Source: Cohnella caldifontis
Lineage (GTDB): Bacteria > Bacillota > Bacilli > Paenibacillales > Paenibacillaceae
DNA: 64,000 bases
Direction: 5' to 3'
Assembly: GCF_029360585.1 (NCBI RefSeq)
Contig: NZ_JAQZSJ010000019.1
Span: 1-64,000, forward strand
The position numbers and the translations under genes are program-made. The notes beneath the pieces are model-generated. The model was not told where the DNA came from. It was given only the letters and a program-made list of their open reading frames with translations, and ran no database searches. Each line of letters starts with the position of its first letter. The stretch's first letter is position 1. Positions 27,632 to 37,270 of this stretch are shown here, one piece after another.

Positions 27632-28651
27632 ATGGTGAAAGAAAACAAAACCCTGGGCCGAGGAGAGTGGGCCGTCGAAGCGCGCGGGCTCGTCAAAACG
27701 TTCGGCGACAACCGGGCGGTGGACGGCGTGGATTTGCAGGTCCGCGCCGGGACGATTTACGCGGTGCTGGGCCCGAACGGCGCCGGCAAAACGACGACCA
27801 TCCGGATGTTGGCTACGCTGCTGCGGCCGGACGCGGGTTCGGCGAGCATTTTCGGATACGACGTGAAGAAGGAGCCGCAAATCGTCCGCCAATTGATCGG
27901 GGTCACCGGGCAGTACGCTTCGGTGGACGAATCGCTCAGCGCAACGGAGAACCTGATCATCTTCTCCCGGCTGCTCGGGCTGGGACGCGGCGAGGCGCGG
28001 CGGAAAGCCTCCGAGCTGCTCGAGGAATTCGGCCTCACGGAAGCGGCCAAACGGCCGCTCAAAAACTTCTCCGGCGGCATGCGCCGGCGGCTGGACTTGG
28101 CGGCGAGCCTGATCGCGCAGCCTCCGCTGATCTTCCTGGACGAACCGACGACCGGGCTCGACCCGCGCACGCGGGCGCAGATGTGGGAGACGATCCGCCG
28201 GCTGGTGAAGACGGGCTCCACCGTCTTGCTGACTACGCAGTACCTTGATGAAGCGGACCAACTGGCCGACCGGATCGCCGTGATCGACCGCGGGCACGTC
28301 GTGGCCGAAGGCACGGCGGATGAACTGAAAGCGTCCGTCGGCACTTCGTCGCTTCACCTGAGGGTGCAGCGGGCACACGAAGTCGACGGCGCCAAAAGGC
28401 TGGTGGAGCACACGCTCGGCGTGAAGGCCGCCCTGTCCGCGGAAGCGGGGAAAATCACCGCTCCGATGTCGGACGCCGACAAAGTCACCGATTTGCTGAT
28501 CGCCCTGCGTACGGCAGGCATCCATCTGGCCGAGATCAGCGTGTTGAAACCGACGCTTGACGAAGTGTTCCTGACGATCACCGGCCATGGCGTGAAAGAG
28601 AACGAGAATTCGGCGTCTCACGAAGCCGAACCCGAGGAGGTATTGGCATGA
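27632..28651 (+). CDS. ABC transporter ATP-binding protein, DrrA-like
   Basis: 339-residue ATPase with Walker A LGPNGAGKTTT (about 49-59), signature NFSGGMRRRLDLA, Walker B LIFLDEPTTGLD and H-loop region LLTTQYLDEAD. A C-terminal domain of about 100 residues is typical of the daunorubicin-resistance (DrrA) group, which powers export of drugs or other hydrophobic molecules through a DrrB-type permease. GAGGGAGGAAACC precedes ATG. Its stop overlaps the permease start by four bases. Confidence 0.95.
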   Translation: MVKENKTLGRGEWAVEARGLVKTFGDNRAVDGVDLQVRAGTIYAVLGPNGAGKTTTIRMLATLLRPDAGSASIFGYDVKKEPQIVRQLIGVTGQYASVDESLSATENLIIFSRLLGLGRGEARRKASELLEEFGLTEAAKRPLKNFSGGMRRRLDLAASLIAQPPLIFLDEPTTGLDPRTRAQMWETIRRLVKTGSTVLLTTQYLDEADQLADRIAVIDRGHVVAEGTADELKASVGTSSLHLRVQRAHEVDGAKRLVEHTLGVKAALSAEAGKITAPMSDADKVTDLLIALRTAGIHLAEISVLKPTLDEVFLTITGHGVKENENSASHEAEPEEVLA

Positions 28652-29463
28652 ATCATGCAGGAATCCCATCCGCCGCGACGATGAGGCTTAAAAACCGGCC
28701 GAGCTTCTACCAGACGATCCGCAACTCGCTCACGATGGCTTATCGCGGGCTGCTGAAAATCCGGCATACGCCCGAGCAATTGTTCGACGTTACGCTGCAG
28801 CCGATCCTGTTCACCTTAATGTTTACCTATATCTTCGGAGGCGCGATCTCCGGCGACGTGCACAGCTATTTGCCGGTCATCATTCCCGGCATTCTCGTGC
28901 AAACGGTCATCGGAACATCGATCGTGACCGGCGTCCAGCTTCGCGAAGACATGGACAAAGGCGTATTCGACCGCTTCAAGTCGCTGCCGATCGCGCGCAT
29001 CGCTCCGCTGGCGGGGGCGTTGCTCGCCGATACGGTCCGCTATGCCATCGCGACCGTGCTGACGTTCATCATGGGATACCTCATGGGCTTCCGGGCGGAA
29101 GGCGGCCTCGGGAGCGTGGCGATCGCAGGTCTTCTCGTCATCGTCTGCTCCTGGGGGGTCAGCTGGATTTTCGCTTTCTTCGGCGTGCTGGCGCGTTCGG
29201 CTTCGAGCGTGCAAGGCATCTCGATGATCATCTTGTTTCCGCTGACGTTTCTCTCCAACGCCTTCGTGCCGGTCGACACGATGCCGGACTGGCTTCAGTG
29301 GTTCGTGAACATTAATCCGATTTCCCATCTCGTCTCGGCCGTTCGCGAACTGACGGGAGCCGGCACGTTCGGCCAAGACGTGGCCATCTCCTTGGCCGGG
29401 GCCGCGATCATCGTGGCGGTGTTCGCTCCGCTCACCGTAAGGGCGTATATGCGCAAGGCATAA
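28648..29463 (+). CDS. ABC-2 type permease, DrrB-like
   Basis: 271-residue membrane protein with about six helices, including LFTLMFTYIFGGAI, IPGILVQTVIGTSIV and a C-terminal VAISLAGAAIIVAVFAPL. The ABC-2 signature region around NAFVPVDTMPDWLQWF is present. It partners the upstream ATPase through an ATGA overlap. Substrate is unknown; drug or antibiotic export is the usual role of this family. A terminator follows after 22 bases. Confidence 0.94.
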   Translation: MNHAGIPSAATMRLKNRPSFYQTIRNSLTMAYRGLLKIRHTPEQLFDVTLQPILFTLMFTYIFGGAISGDVHSYLPVIIPGILVQTVIGTSIVTGVQLREDMDKGVFDRFKSLPIARIAPLAGALLADTVRYAIATVLTFIMGYLMGFRAEGGLGSVAIAGLLVIVCSWGVSWIFAFFGVLARSASSVQGISMIILFPLTFLSNAFVPVDTMPDWLQWFVNINPISHLVSAVRELTGAGTFGQDVAISLAGAAIIVAVFAPLTVRAYMRKA

Positions 29464-29485
29464 CCGATGCGCCTGCCGAACAATG

Positions 29486-29525
29486 CGGCGGCGAGGATCC
29501 GTTCCTCGTCCGCCGTTTTTTTTTC
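29486..29525 (+). terminator. Rho-independent terminator of the DrrAB-like pair
   Basis: Stem CGGCGGCGAGGA paired with TCCTCGTCCGCCG (one mismatch or bulge), followed by nine consecutive T residues. Confidence 0.9.
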
Positions 29526-29611
29526 GACACGGCAAAATGTTAAAGCTGCTTAGTTGCTTAAGGCGAGGGCTAAGAGCTGAAATGCAGTTATTTTGTTCTA
29601 AGCGCGGGAGC

Positions 29612-30085
29612 TCAGCGCGCGTCGTCAGGCCTCGTCAAGGTTCTGTATATCTTATAAAACGCGATATTGATATACAGCAGCAATGGATATTCGATAACGG
29701 ACCACCAAAGCTTCCACCCGTTGTAGTAAAAATAATCCGTCAGCAGCGACAAATATTCGAAGCCAACCAGAAACGCCGTCGCCATACCGACATAAAGGAC
29801 GGAACGTATCCTATGATTCCAAGGATAATAGTTGAAAAAGATCAGGATCGCGGAGGGGAACAAGCCTAACATGGGGATAAGGGAGGGCCAGTCTACTCCT
29901 TTTTGAAAAAAGCCGTACAAATCATACTTCACGTTGACGAACATATCGACAAAGTTCTGGAACGTGAGCCCGAACAAAGCAACGACGAACATGTCGGTGC
30001 GCCTCAAACGCTTCGGCATCAAAAACGCGACGCCATTGAAAATCGCAACGGAAATCAGCAGGAACGCCATCGCCGAATTCACCAC
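29612..30085 (-). CDS. Multipass membrane protein, CBO0543-like
   Basis: Up to 157 residues with four or five hydrophobic helices: an N-terminal AFLLISVAIFNGVAFLMP, the central SLIPMLGLFPSAILIFFNYYP and SVLYVGMATAFLVGFEYLSL, and the C-terminal YPLLLYINIAFYKIY. It resembles the CBO0543 family of unknown function in Bacilli and Clostridia. Base composition is clearly AT-richer than its neighbours, which suggests acquisition. The start is uncertain: GTG 30085 lacks proper spacing, while ATG 30070 has AAGGTGG about ten bases upstream. Confidence 0.7.
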   Translation of the reverse strand: MVNSAMAFLLISVAIFNGVAFLMPKRLRRTDMFVVALFGLTFQNFVDMFVNVKYDLYGFFQKGVDWPSLIPMLGLFPSAILIFFNYYPWNHRIRSVLYVGMATAFLVGFEYLSLLTDYFYYNGWKLWWSVIEYPLLLYINIAFYKIYRTLTRPDDAR

Positions 30086-30177
30086 CTTGCATCATTTTTT
30101 CCTCTATCAGGAAAAGTATTCGGCTATCGGCGATGGGATTCAAGGCCGGAAACTATCGAAAAGCCTCTGGCGCTGGC

Positions 30178-30624
30178 TTATAATCGGCTGGATTGATAGA
30201 TTCGGGACAAGCCGTCTCCGATGATTCGGCACTCCTCTTCCGTCAATACTTGGATGAAGTACTCCCGGATGCCCTGTTCGTACGTCGGCCAAGCTTTCAG
30301 GAACGCCCGCTTCCCTTCGCGGGTCAGCACCGTGTACGAACCCCGCCGGTCTTCTTCCGTTCTTTCCCGCCGAACGAGCCCTTCCTTCTCCAGCCTTTCC
30401 ACGAGCCGGGTCAATCCGCTGGGCGTCAGCACCACTTTGTCCGCGAGCTCGGTCATCCGAAGCTTCTTCCCCGGCGATTGATACAGAGCGACGAGCACGT
30501 CATACCAGATGAGCGGAACCTGATGCCGCTCCGCCAAATCTTTCTCGATCCGCCGTATGACCCCGGCATGCGCGTTGACGAACGCCCTCCAAACCGCCAG
30601 TTGATCTTCCCGGAGCTTGCTCAA
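30178..30624 (-). CDS. MarR family transcriptional regulator
   Basis: 148 residues with a winged helix-turn-helix: LRMTELADKVVLTPSGLTRLV (helix and recognition region, about 52-72) and the wing VRRERTEEDRRGSYTVLT. It begins with TTG 30624 behind GGGGGA. MarR proteins repress adjacent transporters and respond to small phenolic or hydrophobic compounds. The divergent EamA transporter 126 bases away and the azoreductase behind it are the likely targets. Confidence 0.93.
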   Translation of the reverse strand: MSKLREDQLAVWRAFVNAHAGVIRRIEKDLAERHQVPLIWYDVLVALYQSPGKKLRMTELADKVVLTPSGLTRLVERLEKEGLVRRERTEEDRRGSYTVLTREGKRAFLKAWPTYEQGIREYFIQVLTEEECRIIGDGLSRIYQSSRL

Positions 30625-30673
30625 TCGCGATTCCCCCGTTCGATGTGGATGACCCCATTATAGGAAAAAGTAC

Positions 30674-30702
30674 TTGACTGCGCAAATAAAAATTGGTATT
30701 TA
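30674..30702 (+). promoter_or_regulatory. Promoter of the EamA transporter with a possible MarR operator
   Basis: TTGACT (30674-30679) and TATTTA (30697-30702) are 17 bases apart. The stretch from 30683 to 30705 (CAAATAAAA...TTTATTG) is an imperfect palindrome, and GCAAATAAA recurs at about 30726-30734. A MarR dimer bound here would cover the promoter. Confidence 0.5.
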
Positions 30703-30749
30703 TTGTGTTAGCAATATTTGAATCCGCAAATAAAATGGAGGGAGATGCT

Positions 30750-31613
30750 ATGGGAGGCGTGCTGTGGGGGCTGGTCTCCGGCTTGCTGTTCGGAACCGCG
30801 GACTTCATGGCGGCCCGATCGAGCAAACGGGTCGGCGCGTACACGACGTTATGGGTGATGCAGTTGACCGGGTTCGTTCTGCTAACCGTCATGATGATTG
30901 CCTTTCAGGAATGGCGATGGATCGACTCCGGATCCCACGTCCTTTCCGCCAGCGTGTGGATGCTGTTAGACTTGGCCGGCATACTGTTTCTCTATCGAGG
31001 CTTGCAGGTCGGGCTGACGGTCGTGGTCGCTCCGGTCGCGTCCAGCTTTTCGGCCGTTACGGCGGCGATCGCCCTGATGTTCGGCGAACGCGTAAGTCCA
31101 TTGGTGTTGTGCGGCATTCTCCTGACGCTGGCCGGCGTGATCGGCGTGACGTTGGCGGGGTCCGCCTCCGCAGGCGAACGGAACCCGCGCGTTTCTCCAA
31201 CGCGGGGAGCCTTATGGGCGGCAGGCGCCGCTTTGCTGCTCGGAGTCGCCTTTTACGGCATGCGGGATCCCGCCCTGGCGATCGGAGGAATGGCGACCGT
31301 ATGGATCGGGCGTCTCCAAGCGTCCGTGTTGCTGCCGCTGGCCGCGTTCCTCGCGAAACGGCGATTCAACCGTCCCCGGGGGAACGTATGGGGCCTTCTC
31401 TGCGCCGTCGGCGTTCTCGACGCTCTGGCGATCGTCTGCTACAACGTCGGATTGCGGGAGGCTCAGACATCGATCGTCATCACCGCCGCGTCCCTTTTTG
31501 CGGTGTTTACGCTGTTATGGGGAGTCCTGATCGCGAAGGAACGTCCCGCCCTTCACCAATGGGGAGGCATCGCGCTGACGTTCATCGGCATCGCGATCGT
31601 ATCGCAAGGTTGA
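30750..31613 (+). CDS. EamA/DMT family transporter
   Basis: 287-residue membrane protein of about ten helices in two EamA repeats. The first begins GVLWGLVSGLLFGTADFMAA and the second about residue 150 (ALWAAGAALLLGVAFYGM); it ends LTFIGIAIVSQG. Drug/metabolite transporters export amino acids, nucleosides or toxic compounds. ATG 30750 lies behind GGAGGG. Divergent transcription from a MarR regulator suggests inducible efflux. The azoreductase begins 37 bases after its stop and may be cotranscribed. Confidence 0.93.
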   Translation: MGGVLWGLVSGLLFGTADFMAARSSKRVGAYTTLWVMQLTGFVLLTVMMIAFQEWRWIDSGSHVLSASVWMLLDLAGILFLYRGLQVGLTVVVAPVASSFSAVTAAIALMFGERVSPLVLCGILLTLAGVIGVTLAGSASAGERNPRVSPTRGALWAAGAALLLGVAFYGMRDPALAIGGMATVWIGRLQASVLLPLAAFLAKRRFNRPRGNVWGLLCAVGVLDALAIVCYNVGLREAQTSIVITAASLFAVFTLLWGVLIAKERPALHQWGGIALTFIGIAIVSQG

Positions 31614-31650
31614 TTCCATCCGTCAAAATCCCGTATATGAGGTGGTACGA

Positions 31651-32352
31651 ATGAGAAGCTTTCTGTACATCTCCGCGAATCCCAAGAAGGAGGAAGCATC
31701 GAATAGCCTGCGTGTCGGCCGCGCTCTGATGGAGGCGGTGCGGAAATTGAACCCGCAGGCGCAGATTGCCGAAATCGACGTTTATCGCGAGCCGATCCCG
31801 CTGATCGACGGGCATTTTCTGCAGGCGAGGAGCCGGTTGGCCGCAGGAGCCGATGTCTCGGAATTGCCGGCGGAGGAGCAGGAGATCGTCCGGAACGTGT
31901 TTCGGTTCACCGATCAATTCATCGCCGCCGACACGTACGTTTTCGCCTATCCGTTATGGAACTTCGGGATTCCTCCCCTGCTGAAAGCCTACGTGGACAC
32001 GATCAAAGTCGCCCGCAAAACGTTCCGCTACACGCCGGAAGGACCGATCCCGTTGTTGTCCGGCAAAAAGGCGGTTTTGATCCAATCCAGCGGGGACGTG
32101 TACAGCGAGGGGCCGCTGAAGGAGTTCGAGCACGGCAGCCGGTATTTGTCCGCCGTATTGTCCTTCATCGGCGTGGACTGGATCCGGACGATCCGCATGG
32201 AAGGCATGGATCAAGATAAATCCCGGGCCGACGCCAGACGGAACGAAGCGCTGGCGGAAGCCGAACGGATCGCCGGGCTGCTGGTTGCGGACGGATCTCC
32301 GTATGAAGATTCCGTCGCTGAATCCCGACATTTTTCTGAGTTAGGCCATTGA
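31651..32352 (+). CDS. azoR: FMN-dependent NADH-azoreductase
   Basis: 233-residue flavodoxin-like quinone/azo reductase (AzoR/AcpD family). It opens with the FMN-phosphate loop ISANPKKEEASNSLRVG and has AYPLWNFGIPPLLKAYVDTI, the diagnostic flavin-binding segment, followed by LLSGKKAVLIQSSG. The enzymes reduce quinones and azo compounds with NADH and protect against thiol stress. Start ATG 31651 has GAGGTGG seven bases upstream. The MarR-EamA-azoreductase grouping is typical of a quinone or electrophile response. Confidence 0.93.
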   Translation: MRSFLYISANPKKEEASNSLRVGRALMEAVRKLNPQAQIAEIDVYREPIPLIDGHFLQARSRLAAGADVSELPAEEQEIVRNVFRFTDQFIAADTYVFAYPLWNFGIPPLLKAYVDTIKVARKTFRYTPEGPIPLLSGKKAVLIQSSGDVYSEGPLKEFEHGSRYLSAVLSFIGVDWIRTIRMEGMDQDKSRADARRNEALAEAERIAGLLVADGSPYEDSVAESRHFSELGH

Positions 32353-32378
32353 CGCGGAATAAGTTCGGATGGTAATAT
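32349..32378 (+). promoter_or_regulatory. Candidate promoter of the sulfonate operon
   Basis: TTGACG (32349-32354) overlaps the azoreductase stop codon; TAATAT (32373-32378) follows at 18 bases. A transcript from here would carry a leader of about 155 bases before ssuA, containing the hairpin at 32444-32500. Confidence 0.5.
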
Positions 32379-32443
32379 AAGGCCATTAATCATAGTTATT
32401 TGATCGGAATTAAGGAATTTAAGGCGCGACCGGTTCACCGGAG

Positions 32444-32500
32444 GCTTCCCGATCCTCGCTGACGCAATCGTCATGCGGGCGTTGGGAAGCTTTTGTCTTT
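32444..32500 (+). terminator. Terminator or attenuator in the sulfonate operon leader
   Basis: Outer arms GCTTCCC (32444-32450) and GGGAAGC (32484-32490), inner stem CGC-TGACG / CGTCA-GCG with a CAAT loop, then TTTTGTCTTT. A smaller hairpin CCGGT/ACCGG lies just upstream (about 32430-32441). Because the nearest promoter appears to be upstream of it, it may regulate entry into ssuA rather than simply end the azoreductase transcript. Confidence 0.6.
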
Positions 32501-32540
32501 ATTTCCGGCTCCGATCGACTGAGAAAAGGAGTGTTCGCAC

Positions 32541-33623
32541 GTGACGATTCGTTCTTTTACGCGGGGGAAAACCGCAAGCCAATCTCATTCCCATCCCCGA
32601 AGTTTCTGGCTGGCGGCCGTCTTGATCGCGCTGGCGCTGGTCGCATCGGCATGCGGCGCCTCCGCGGACGGGAAAGCCGCGGGGGATCCTCCGTCTTCCG
32701 GCGGATCCGGAGGCGCCGCGTCCAGCCCGGCTTCCTCCGCTCAGACGCAGACGCGGGACATTACCGTCCGGATCGGCTACCAGAAATACGGAACGATCAA
32801 TATTCTGAAAGCCGACGGCGCCCTGGACAAAAAGCTGGCCGAACAGGGCATCAAGATCGAATGGACCGAATTTCCCGGCGGCCCGCAATTGCTCGAGGCG
32901 CTGAACGTCGGCAGCATCGACATCGGCCATACCGGAGAAGCGCCGCCGGTATTCGCGCAAGCGGCCGGCGCCCCGCTCGTGTACCTGGCCCATGAGCCGG
33001 CAAGCCCGAAATCGGAAGGCATTCTGGTGCCGAAAGACTCTCCGATCCAGTCCGTGGCGGACTTGAAAGGCAAGAAGGTCGCTCTTAACAAAGGCTCTAA
33101 CGTGCATTATTTGCTCGTGAAACTGTTGGAAAAAGCCGGCGTGGACTACAAGGATATCGATACCGTCTTCCTTCCCCCGGCTGACGGGCGCGCCGCGTTC
33201 GAGAGCGGCAACGTGGATGCCTGGGTCATCTGGGATCCGTTCCTCGCCGCGGCGCAGACGGCGACCGGAGGCCGCTTGCTGGCGGACGGCACCGACCTCG
33301 TATCCAACCATGAGTATTATTTGGCGTCGCGATCCTTCGCCGAGAAATACCCGGACGTGATCGACACGCTGCTGAAGGAAGCGGACACGATCGATGCATG
33401 GGCGAAAGCGAACCAGAAGGAACTGGCCGAACTGCTGTCGCCGCAGCTCGGCATCGACGTCCCGTCGCTGGAGCTTGCGGCAGGCCGACGCCAGTACGGC
33501 GTGCTGCCGATCGATCAGCCGGTCATCGACGCGCAGCAAAAAATCGCGGATGCGTTCCATGACCTGAAGCTGATTCCGACGGCGATCAACATCAATGAAG
33601 CCGTGATTGCGGCGAAGAAGTAA
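32541..33623 (+). CDS. ssuA: Aliphatic sulfonate-binding lipoprotein
   Basis: 360-residue substrate-binding protein for an ABC importer of alkanesulfonates. A long N-terminal region leads into a hydrophobic helix (about 24-38) and a lipobox VASAC with Cys about 39. A Ser/Gly-rich linker precedes an SsuA/NMT1-like fold ([14 protein letters not shown] start at about 74; [48 protein letters not shown]). The gene starts with GTG behind AAAGGAGTG. It heads an ssuA-D-C-B arrangement. Confidence 0.94.
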   Translation: MTIRSFTRGKTASQSHSHPRSFWLAAVLIALALVASACGASADGKAAGDPPSSGGSGGAASSPASSAQTQTRDITVRIGYQKYGTINILKADGALDKKLAEQGIKIEWTEFPGGPQLLEALNVGSIDIGHTGEAPPVFAQAAGAPLVYLAHEPASPKSEGILVPKDSPIQSVADLKGKKVALNKGSNVHYLLVKLLEKAGVDYKDIDTVFLPPADGRAAFESGNVDAWVIWDPFLAAAQTATGGRLLADGTDLVSNHEYYLASRSFAEKYPDVIDTLLKEADTIDAWAKANQKELAELLSPQLGIDVPSLELAAGRRQYGVLPIDQPVIDAQQKIADAFHDLKLIPTAININEAVIAAKK

Positions 33624-33663
33624 TGCCCGTTCATACCGATCGGATATCCAAGGAGGGTGCGAC

Positions 33664-34806
33664 ATGAAAGTATTCTGGTTCATTCCGACCCATGGGGACG
33701 GCCGCTATCTCGGAACTTCGGACGGAGCCCGGGCGGTCGACGGAGATTACATGCGGCAAATCGCCGCGGCGGCCGACCGGCTCGGCTTCGAAGGCGTGCT
33801 GATCCCGACGGGCAGCTCTTGCGAGGACCCCTGGGTGGCGGCGGCATCGCTGATCCATGAGACCAAGCGGCTGAAATTCCTCGTCGCCGTCCGACCCGGC
33901 TTGATGTCGCCGACGGTTGCCGCCCGCATGTCGGCGACGTTCGACCGGATTTCCGGCGGACGGCTGCTCATCAATGTCGTCGCCGGAGGAGACCCGGTCG
34001 AGCTCGCGGGGGACGGTCTCTTCCTGGGCCATGACGCCCGCTATGACCTGACGGACGAATTCCTGGACGTATGGCGCCGCGAGCTTGCGGGCGAGACGGT
34101 CCGTCACGAAGGGAAACACCTGCGAATCGAGGGCGGCCGCGTGCTGTACCCCGCCATCCAGAAACCGCATCCTCCCCTATGGTTCGGCGGCTCTTCCCCG
34201 GCTGCCCAGAAAGTGGCAGCCGATCACGTGGACGTGTACTTGACTTGGGGCGAACCGCCCCGCGACGTCGCGGAGAAAATCGCCCAAGTGCGCAAGCTCG
34301 CCGCCGAACGCGGCCGCCAGGTCCGATTCGGCATCCGGCTTCACGTGATCGTACGGGAGACGGAAGAAGCCGCCTGGCGGGCGGCCGACGAGCTGATCCG
34401 GCATCTGGACGACCGCACGGTGGCGGAAGCGCAGAAAATTTTCGCCCGTTTCGATTCCGTCGGCCAGCAGCGGATGAGCCGCCTGCACCTCGGCAACCGC
34501 TCGGCGCTGGAGATCAGCCCCAACCTATGGGCCGGCATCGGCTTGGTCCGGGGCGGCGCCGGCACGGCGCTCGTCGGCGATCCGGCAACGGTCGCCGAAC
34601 GGATGCGGGAGTATGAGGCGCTCGGGATCGAGACGTTCATCTTCTCCGGTTACCCGCATCTCGAGGAAGCATACCGCGTCGCCGATCTGCTGTTCCCCCG
34701 TCTGGACCTGGAACGCTCCGCTCCGGCCGGCCCCAGCTCCATCAGCCCTTTCGGGGAACTGATCGCGAACGAGGTGCTGCCGACCCCTAGAGCTTCGGCG
34801 CATTAA
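33664..34806 (+). CDS. ssuD: FMNH2-dependent alkanesulfonate monooxygenase
   Basis: 380-residue luciferase-like monooxygenase (E. coli SsuD is 381). It begins [18 protein letters not shown] and includes the SsuD-specific stretches [31 protein letters not shown] and INVVAGGDP. With reduced flavin and oxygen it desulfonates alkanesulfonates to aldehyde and sulfite, supplying sulfur in sulfate limitation. No flavin reductase gene (ssuE) is adjacent, so reduced FMN must come from another enzyme. AAGGAGG precedes the ATG. Confidence 0.96.
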   Translation: MKVFWFIPTHGDGRYLGTSDGARAVDGDYMRQIAAAADRLGFEGVLIPTGSSCEDPWVAAASLIHETKRLKFLVAVRPGLMSPTVAARMSATFDRISGGRLLINVVAGGDPVELAGDGLFLGHDARYDLTDEFLDVWRRELAGETVRHEGKHLRIEGGRVLYPAIQKPHPPLWFGGSSPAAQKVAADHVDVYLTWGEPPRDVAEKIAQVRKLAAERGRQVRFGIRLHVIVRETEEAAWRAADELIRHLDDRTVAEAQKIFARFDSVGQQRMSRLHLGNRSALEISPNLWAGIGLVRGGAGTALVGDPATVAERMREYEALGIETFIFSGYPHLEEAYRVADLLFPRLDLERSAPAGPSSISPFGELIANEVLPTPRASAH

Positions 34807-34818
34807 GGAGGCGGTTCG

Positions 34819-35637
34819 ATGCGTTTGTTATCCGGACGGAAAATACGGGGAAGGCTTTCCGGGGAAGTTTGGCTGCCTTGGATCGTACCCCTCTTGGCCT
34901 TGGCGGTATGGCAGCTGGCGGGCAGCGCGGGGTGGATTTCGAGCCGCGTCCTGCCGACGCCGGTGCAAGTGCTGGAAGCCGGCATCCGGCTGATCGGGAG
35001 CGGAGAGCTCGCTCGCGCGCTTGGCGTCAGCACCGGCCGCGCTTTGATCGGATTCGCCATCGGCGGCGGCATCGGTTTCGCGCTCGGCTTATTGAACGGC
35101 GTGGCGTCGCTTGCGGAGAAGCTGACCGATTCGTCGATCCAGATGATCCGCAACGTCCCGCATCTCGCCTTGATTCCGCTGGTGATCGTCTGGTTCGGCA
35201 TCGGCGAGGAAGGGAAAATCTTTCTGGTGGCGCTGGGCGTTTCGTTCCCGATGTACCTGAATACCCTGCACGGCATCCGGTCCATCGACCCGGGGCTGGT
35301 CGAAATGGGGAAGGTGTACGGACTCGGCCGAGGCGAACTGTACCGCAAAGTCATTCTCCCGGGAGCTTTGCCCTCCATCCTCGTCGGGTTCCGTTTCGCG
35401 CTCGGCATCATGTGGCTCACGCTGATCGTTTCCGAGACGATTTCCGCCGATGAAGGGATCGGCTATCTGGCGATGAACGCGCGGGAGTTTTTCCAAATGG
35501 ACGTCGTCGTGCTCAGCATCATCCTATACGCGCTGCTGGGCAAATTGTCCGACATGATCGCCAAATGGCTGGAGAGGAGGTGGCTGCAATGGCATCCGCA
35601 TTTCCGGACCCCATCGGGCGCGCGCCAAGCGGCATAA
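34819..35637 (+). CDS. ssuC: Sulfonate ABC transporter permease
   Basis: 272-residue binding-protein-dependent permease with about six helices ([20 protein letters not shown] at the start). The cytoplasmic EAA loop region reads [27 protein letters not shown]. It begins 12 bases after ssuD with AAGGAGGCGG upstream. Its 3' end overlaps the ATPase gene by 49 bases, so subunit synthesis is coupled. Confidence 0.95.
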   Translation: MRLLSGRKIRGRLSGEVWLPWIVPLLALAVWQLAGSAGWISSRVLPTPVQVLEAGIRLIGSGELARALGVSTGRALIGFAIGGGIGFALGLLNGVASLAEKLTDSSIQMIRNVPHLALIPLVIVWFGIGEEGKIFLVALGVSFPMYLNTLHGIRSIDPGLVEMGKVYGLGRGELYRKVILPGALPSILVGFRFALGIMWLTLIVSETISADEGIGYLAMNAREFFQMDVVVLSIILYALLGKLSDMIAKWLERRWLQWHPHFRTPSGARQAA

Positions 35638-36488
35638 GCGGCCTTCGCCGAGGATTTCCGGCAGCCGCGGACGGAACCGGGGAGGCGTCTTCCCCCGAAT
35701 CCGGCGGGCGCGGACCGGAAGCCATTCGGCTGGAAGGCGTCGTCAAACGTTTCGATGATCGGACCGTGCTCCGGGATATTCGGTTGAACGTCGGCGAAGG
35801 AGAGTTCGTCGCCATCGTCGGACGCAGCGGATGCGGCAAGAGCACGCTGCTTCGCCTGGTCGCCGGACTCGAGACCGTCAGCGGCGGCAAGCTGCTGCGG
35901 GGAGGCCGGGAGGCGGACGGCATCGACCCGGCGATCCGCGTCATGTTCCAGGATGCCCGGCTGCTGCCGTGGAAGTCGGTGCTGGACAACGTCAAAATCG
36001 GGATCCGCGGCTTATCCTCCAAAGACGCCGAACATAAGGCCCGCGAAGCCTTGCGGCTCGTCGGTTTGGAGGATCGCGCGGGCGAATGGCCCCAGGCGTT
36101 GTCCGGCGGACAGCGGCAGAGGGTCGCCCTGGCCCGGGCTTTAGCCGGCCAGCCGCGGATTCTGCTGTTCGATGAACCGCTTGGCGCGCTCGACGCGCTG
36201 ACGCGCATCGAAATGCAGCAGCTGATCGAACGATTGTGGGAACGGCAGCGTTTCACCGCGCTGCTGGTCACGCATGAGGTCAGCGAAGCCGTCGCCTTGG
36301 CCGACCGCGTCATCCTGATCGAGGAGGGGCGTATCGGGCTGGACGTTCCCATTACGCTCGCCCGGCCGAGAGAGCGGGACAGCGGATTCGCCCATTTCGA
36401 GAAACGCATCCTCGATCGCGTCCTGACGCCCGGGGATCGCCTGACTTCTCCGCTCGATAGGTTGAAAGACGCGATTCCCTACATCTAA
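35589..36488 (+). CDS. ssuB: Sulfonate ABC transporter ATP-binding protein
   Basis: 299-residue ATPase with Walker [12 protein letters not shown]-loop FQDARLLPW, signature LSGGQRQR and Walker [13 protein letters not shown]. An N-terminal extension of about 45 residues, Gly/Pro-rich, precedes the domain. I chose ATG 35589, which follows GGAGAGGAGGTGG; an ATG at 35565 would add eight residues. It is the last gene of the operon, and no clear terminator follows before the convergent gene. Confidence 0.95.
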   Translation: MASAFPDPIGRAPSGISGLRRGFPAAADGTGEASSPESGGRGPEAIRLEGVVKRFDDRTVLRDIRLNVGEGEFVAIVGRSGCGKSTLLRLVAGLETVSGGKLLRGGREADGIDPAIRVMFQDARLLPWKSVLDNVKIGIRGLSSKDAEHKAREALRLVGLEDRAGEWPQALSGGQRQRVALARALAGQPRILLFDEPLGALDALTRIEMQQLIERLWERQRFTALLVTHEVSEAVALADRVILIEEGRIGLDVPITLARPRERDSGFAHFEKRILDRVLTPGDRLTSPLDRLKDAIPYI

Positions 36489-36534
36489 AACAATTCATTC
36501 CATTGCATCATTTAAATCACAGGCCGTCTCTATA

Positions 36535-37155
36535 TTAGTAAGCGATACCTACTCGTGACTCTATATAATCGCTAGCATTTATCTGACTAAACGTAAATTC
36601 CGCTGTATCCGACACGGATATTTCGACTCCACCCTCAGGTAAATAATCACGCTCCACGCGATATTTGCCTAATCGTTCTCCGTCAGGCAAATACGTAGGA
36701 CAGACAATCGTCCATTTTAGCATCGATTGTTTAAGCATATCGTAAACTTTATGATGCTCCGTCGCTGCACGGACTGATTTGCGCTTGGATTCGCTTGATT
36801 GATAACGCAGTGAATTCGGGGTCGTTCTGCTTTGCAGAATGCCTGCAGTTCCTATCGTTATAATTCGTTGTATACGTTCGTGTTCCATTGCTTCGATAAT
36901 AAAGGGCATACTCTCTGATAGAGTGGTTGTCCCTTCCGTATTCAGCGCACTAATCACGACATCAATCCCATGCATGGCGAGTACGATATCCTCTTTATTT
37001 AAAACATTTCCTTGAAGAATTGATAAATTTTCATTGTTGATTTGAATCTTTTCCGGAGTGCGAACCAATGCCGTAACATGATGTCTGTCCTGCAAGGCAT
37101 AAGCAACGATTTGACTTCCAACTCGTCCAGTAGCGCCTAAAATGAAAATATTCAC
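36535..37155 (-). CDS. NAD(P)-binding (atypical SDR) protein
   Basis: 206-residue Rossmann-fold protein. The nucleotide-binding motif NIFILGATGRVGSQ lies at the very start, and MHGIDVVISALN and IQRIITIGTAGI follow, as in NmrA-like and NAD(P)H-binding sugar-epimerase relatives (COG0702/COG2910). A catalytic reaction cannot be assigned. GTG 37155 has AAAGAAGG upstream. The gene is markedly AT-richer than ssuB and DUF92 on either side, a sign of transfer, and lies directly beside the broken GNAT gene. Confidence 0.88.
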   Translation of the reverse strand: MNIFILGATGRVGSQIVAYALQDRHHVTALVRTPEKIQINNENLSILQGNVLNKEDIVLAMHGIDVVISALNTEGTTTLSESMPFIIEAMEHERIQRIITIGTAGILQSRTTPNSLRYQSSESKRKSVRAATEHHKVYDMLKQSMLKWTIVCPTYLPDGERLGKYRVERDYLPEGGVEISVSDTAEFTFSQINASDYIESRVGIAY

Positions 37156-37224
37156 GAGAACGAACCTTCTTTCATCCTTCTTCCACGATGGTTTTGATTG
37201 TAGTATACACAAATTCCCGAATCG

Positions 37225-37269
37225 AAAAGATGACTTCCGTGAAGACGGAAGCCATCTTCTTATTTTTTA
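37225..37269 (+). terminator. Strong plus-strand terminator hairpin
   Basis: Arms AAGATG-A-CTTCCGT and ACGGAAG-C-CATCTT with a four-base loop GAAG, followed by CTTATTTTTTAT. There is no intact plus-strand gene immediately upstream, so it appears displaced. It abuts the 5' break of the GNAT remnant. Confidence 0.8.
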
Positions 37270-37270
37270 T

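Noticed and set aside
37142..37270. Extending the GNAT frame to the ATG at 37142
   Set aside because: That stretch is antisense to the SDR start and includes the terminator hairpin; homology begins only at about 37271.
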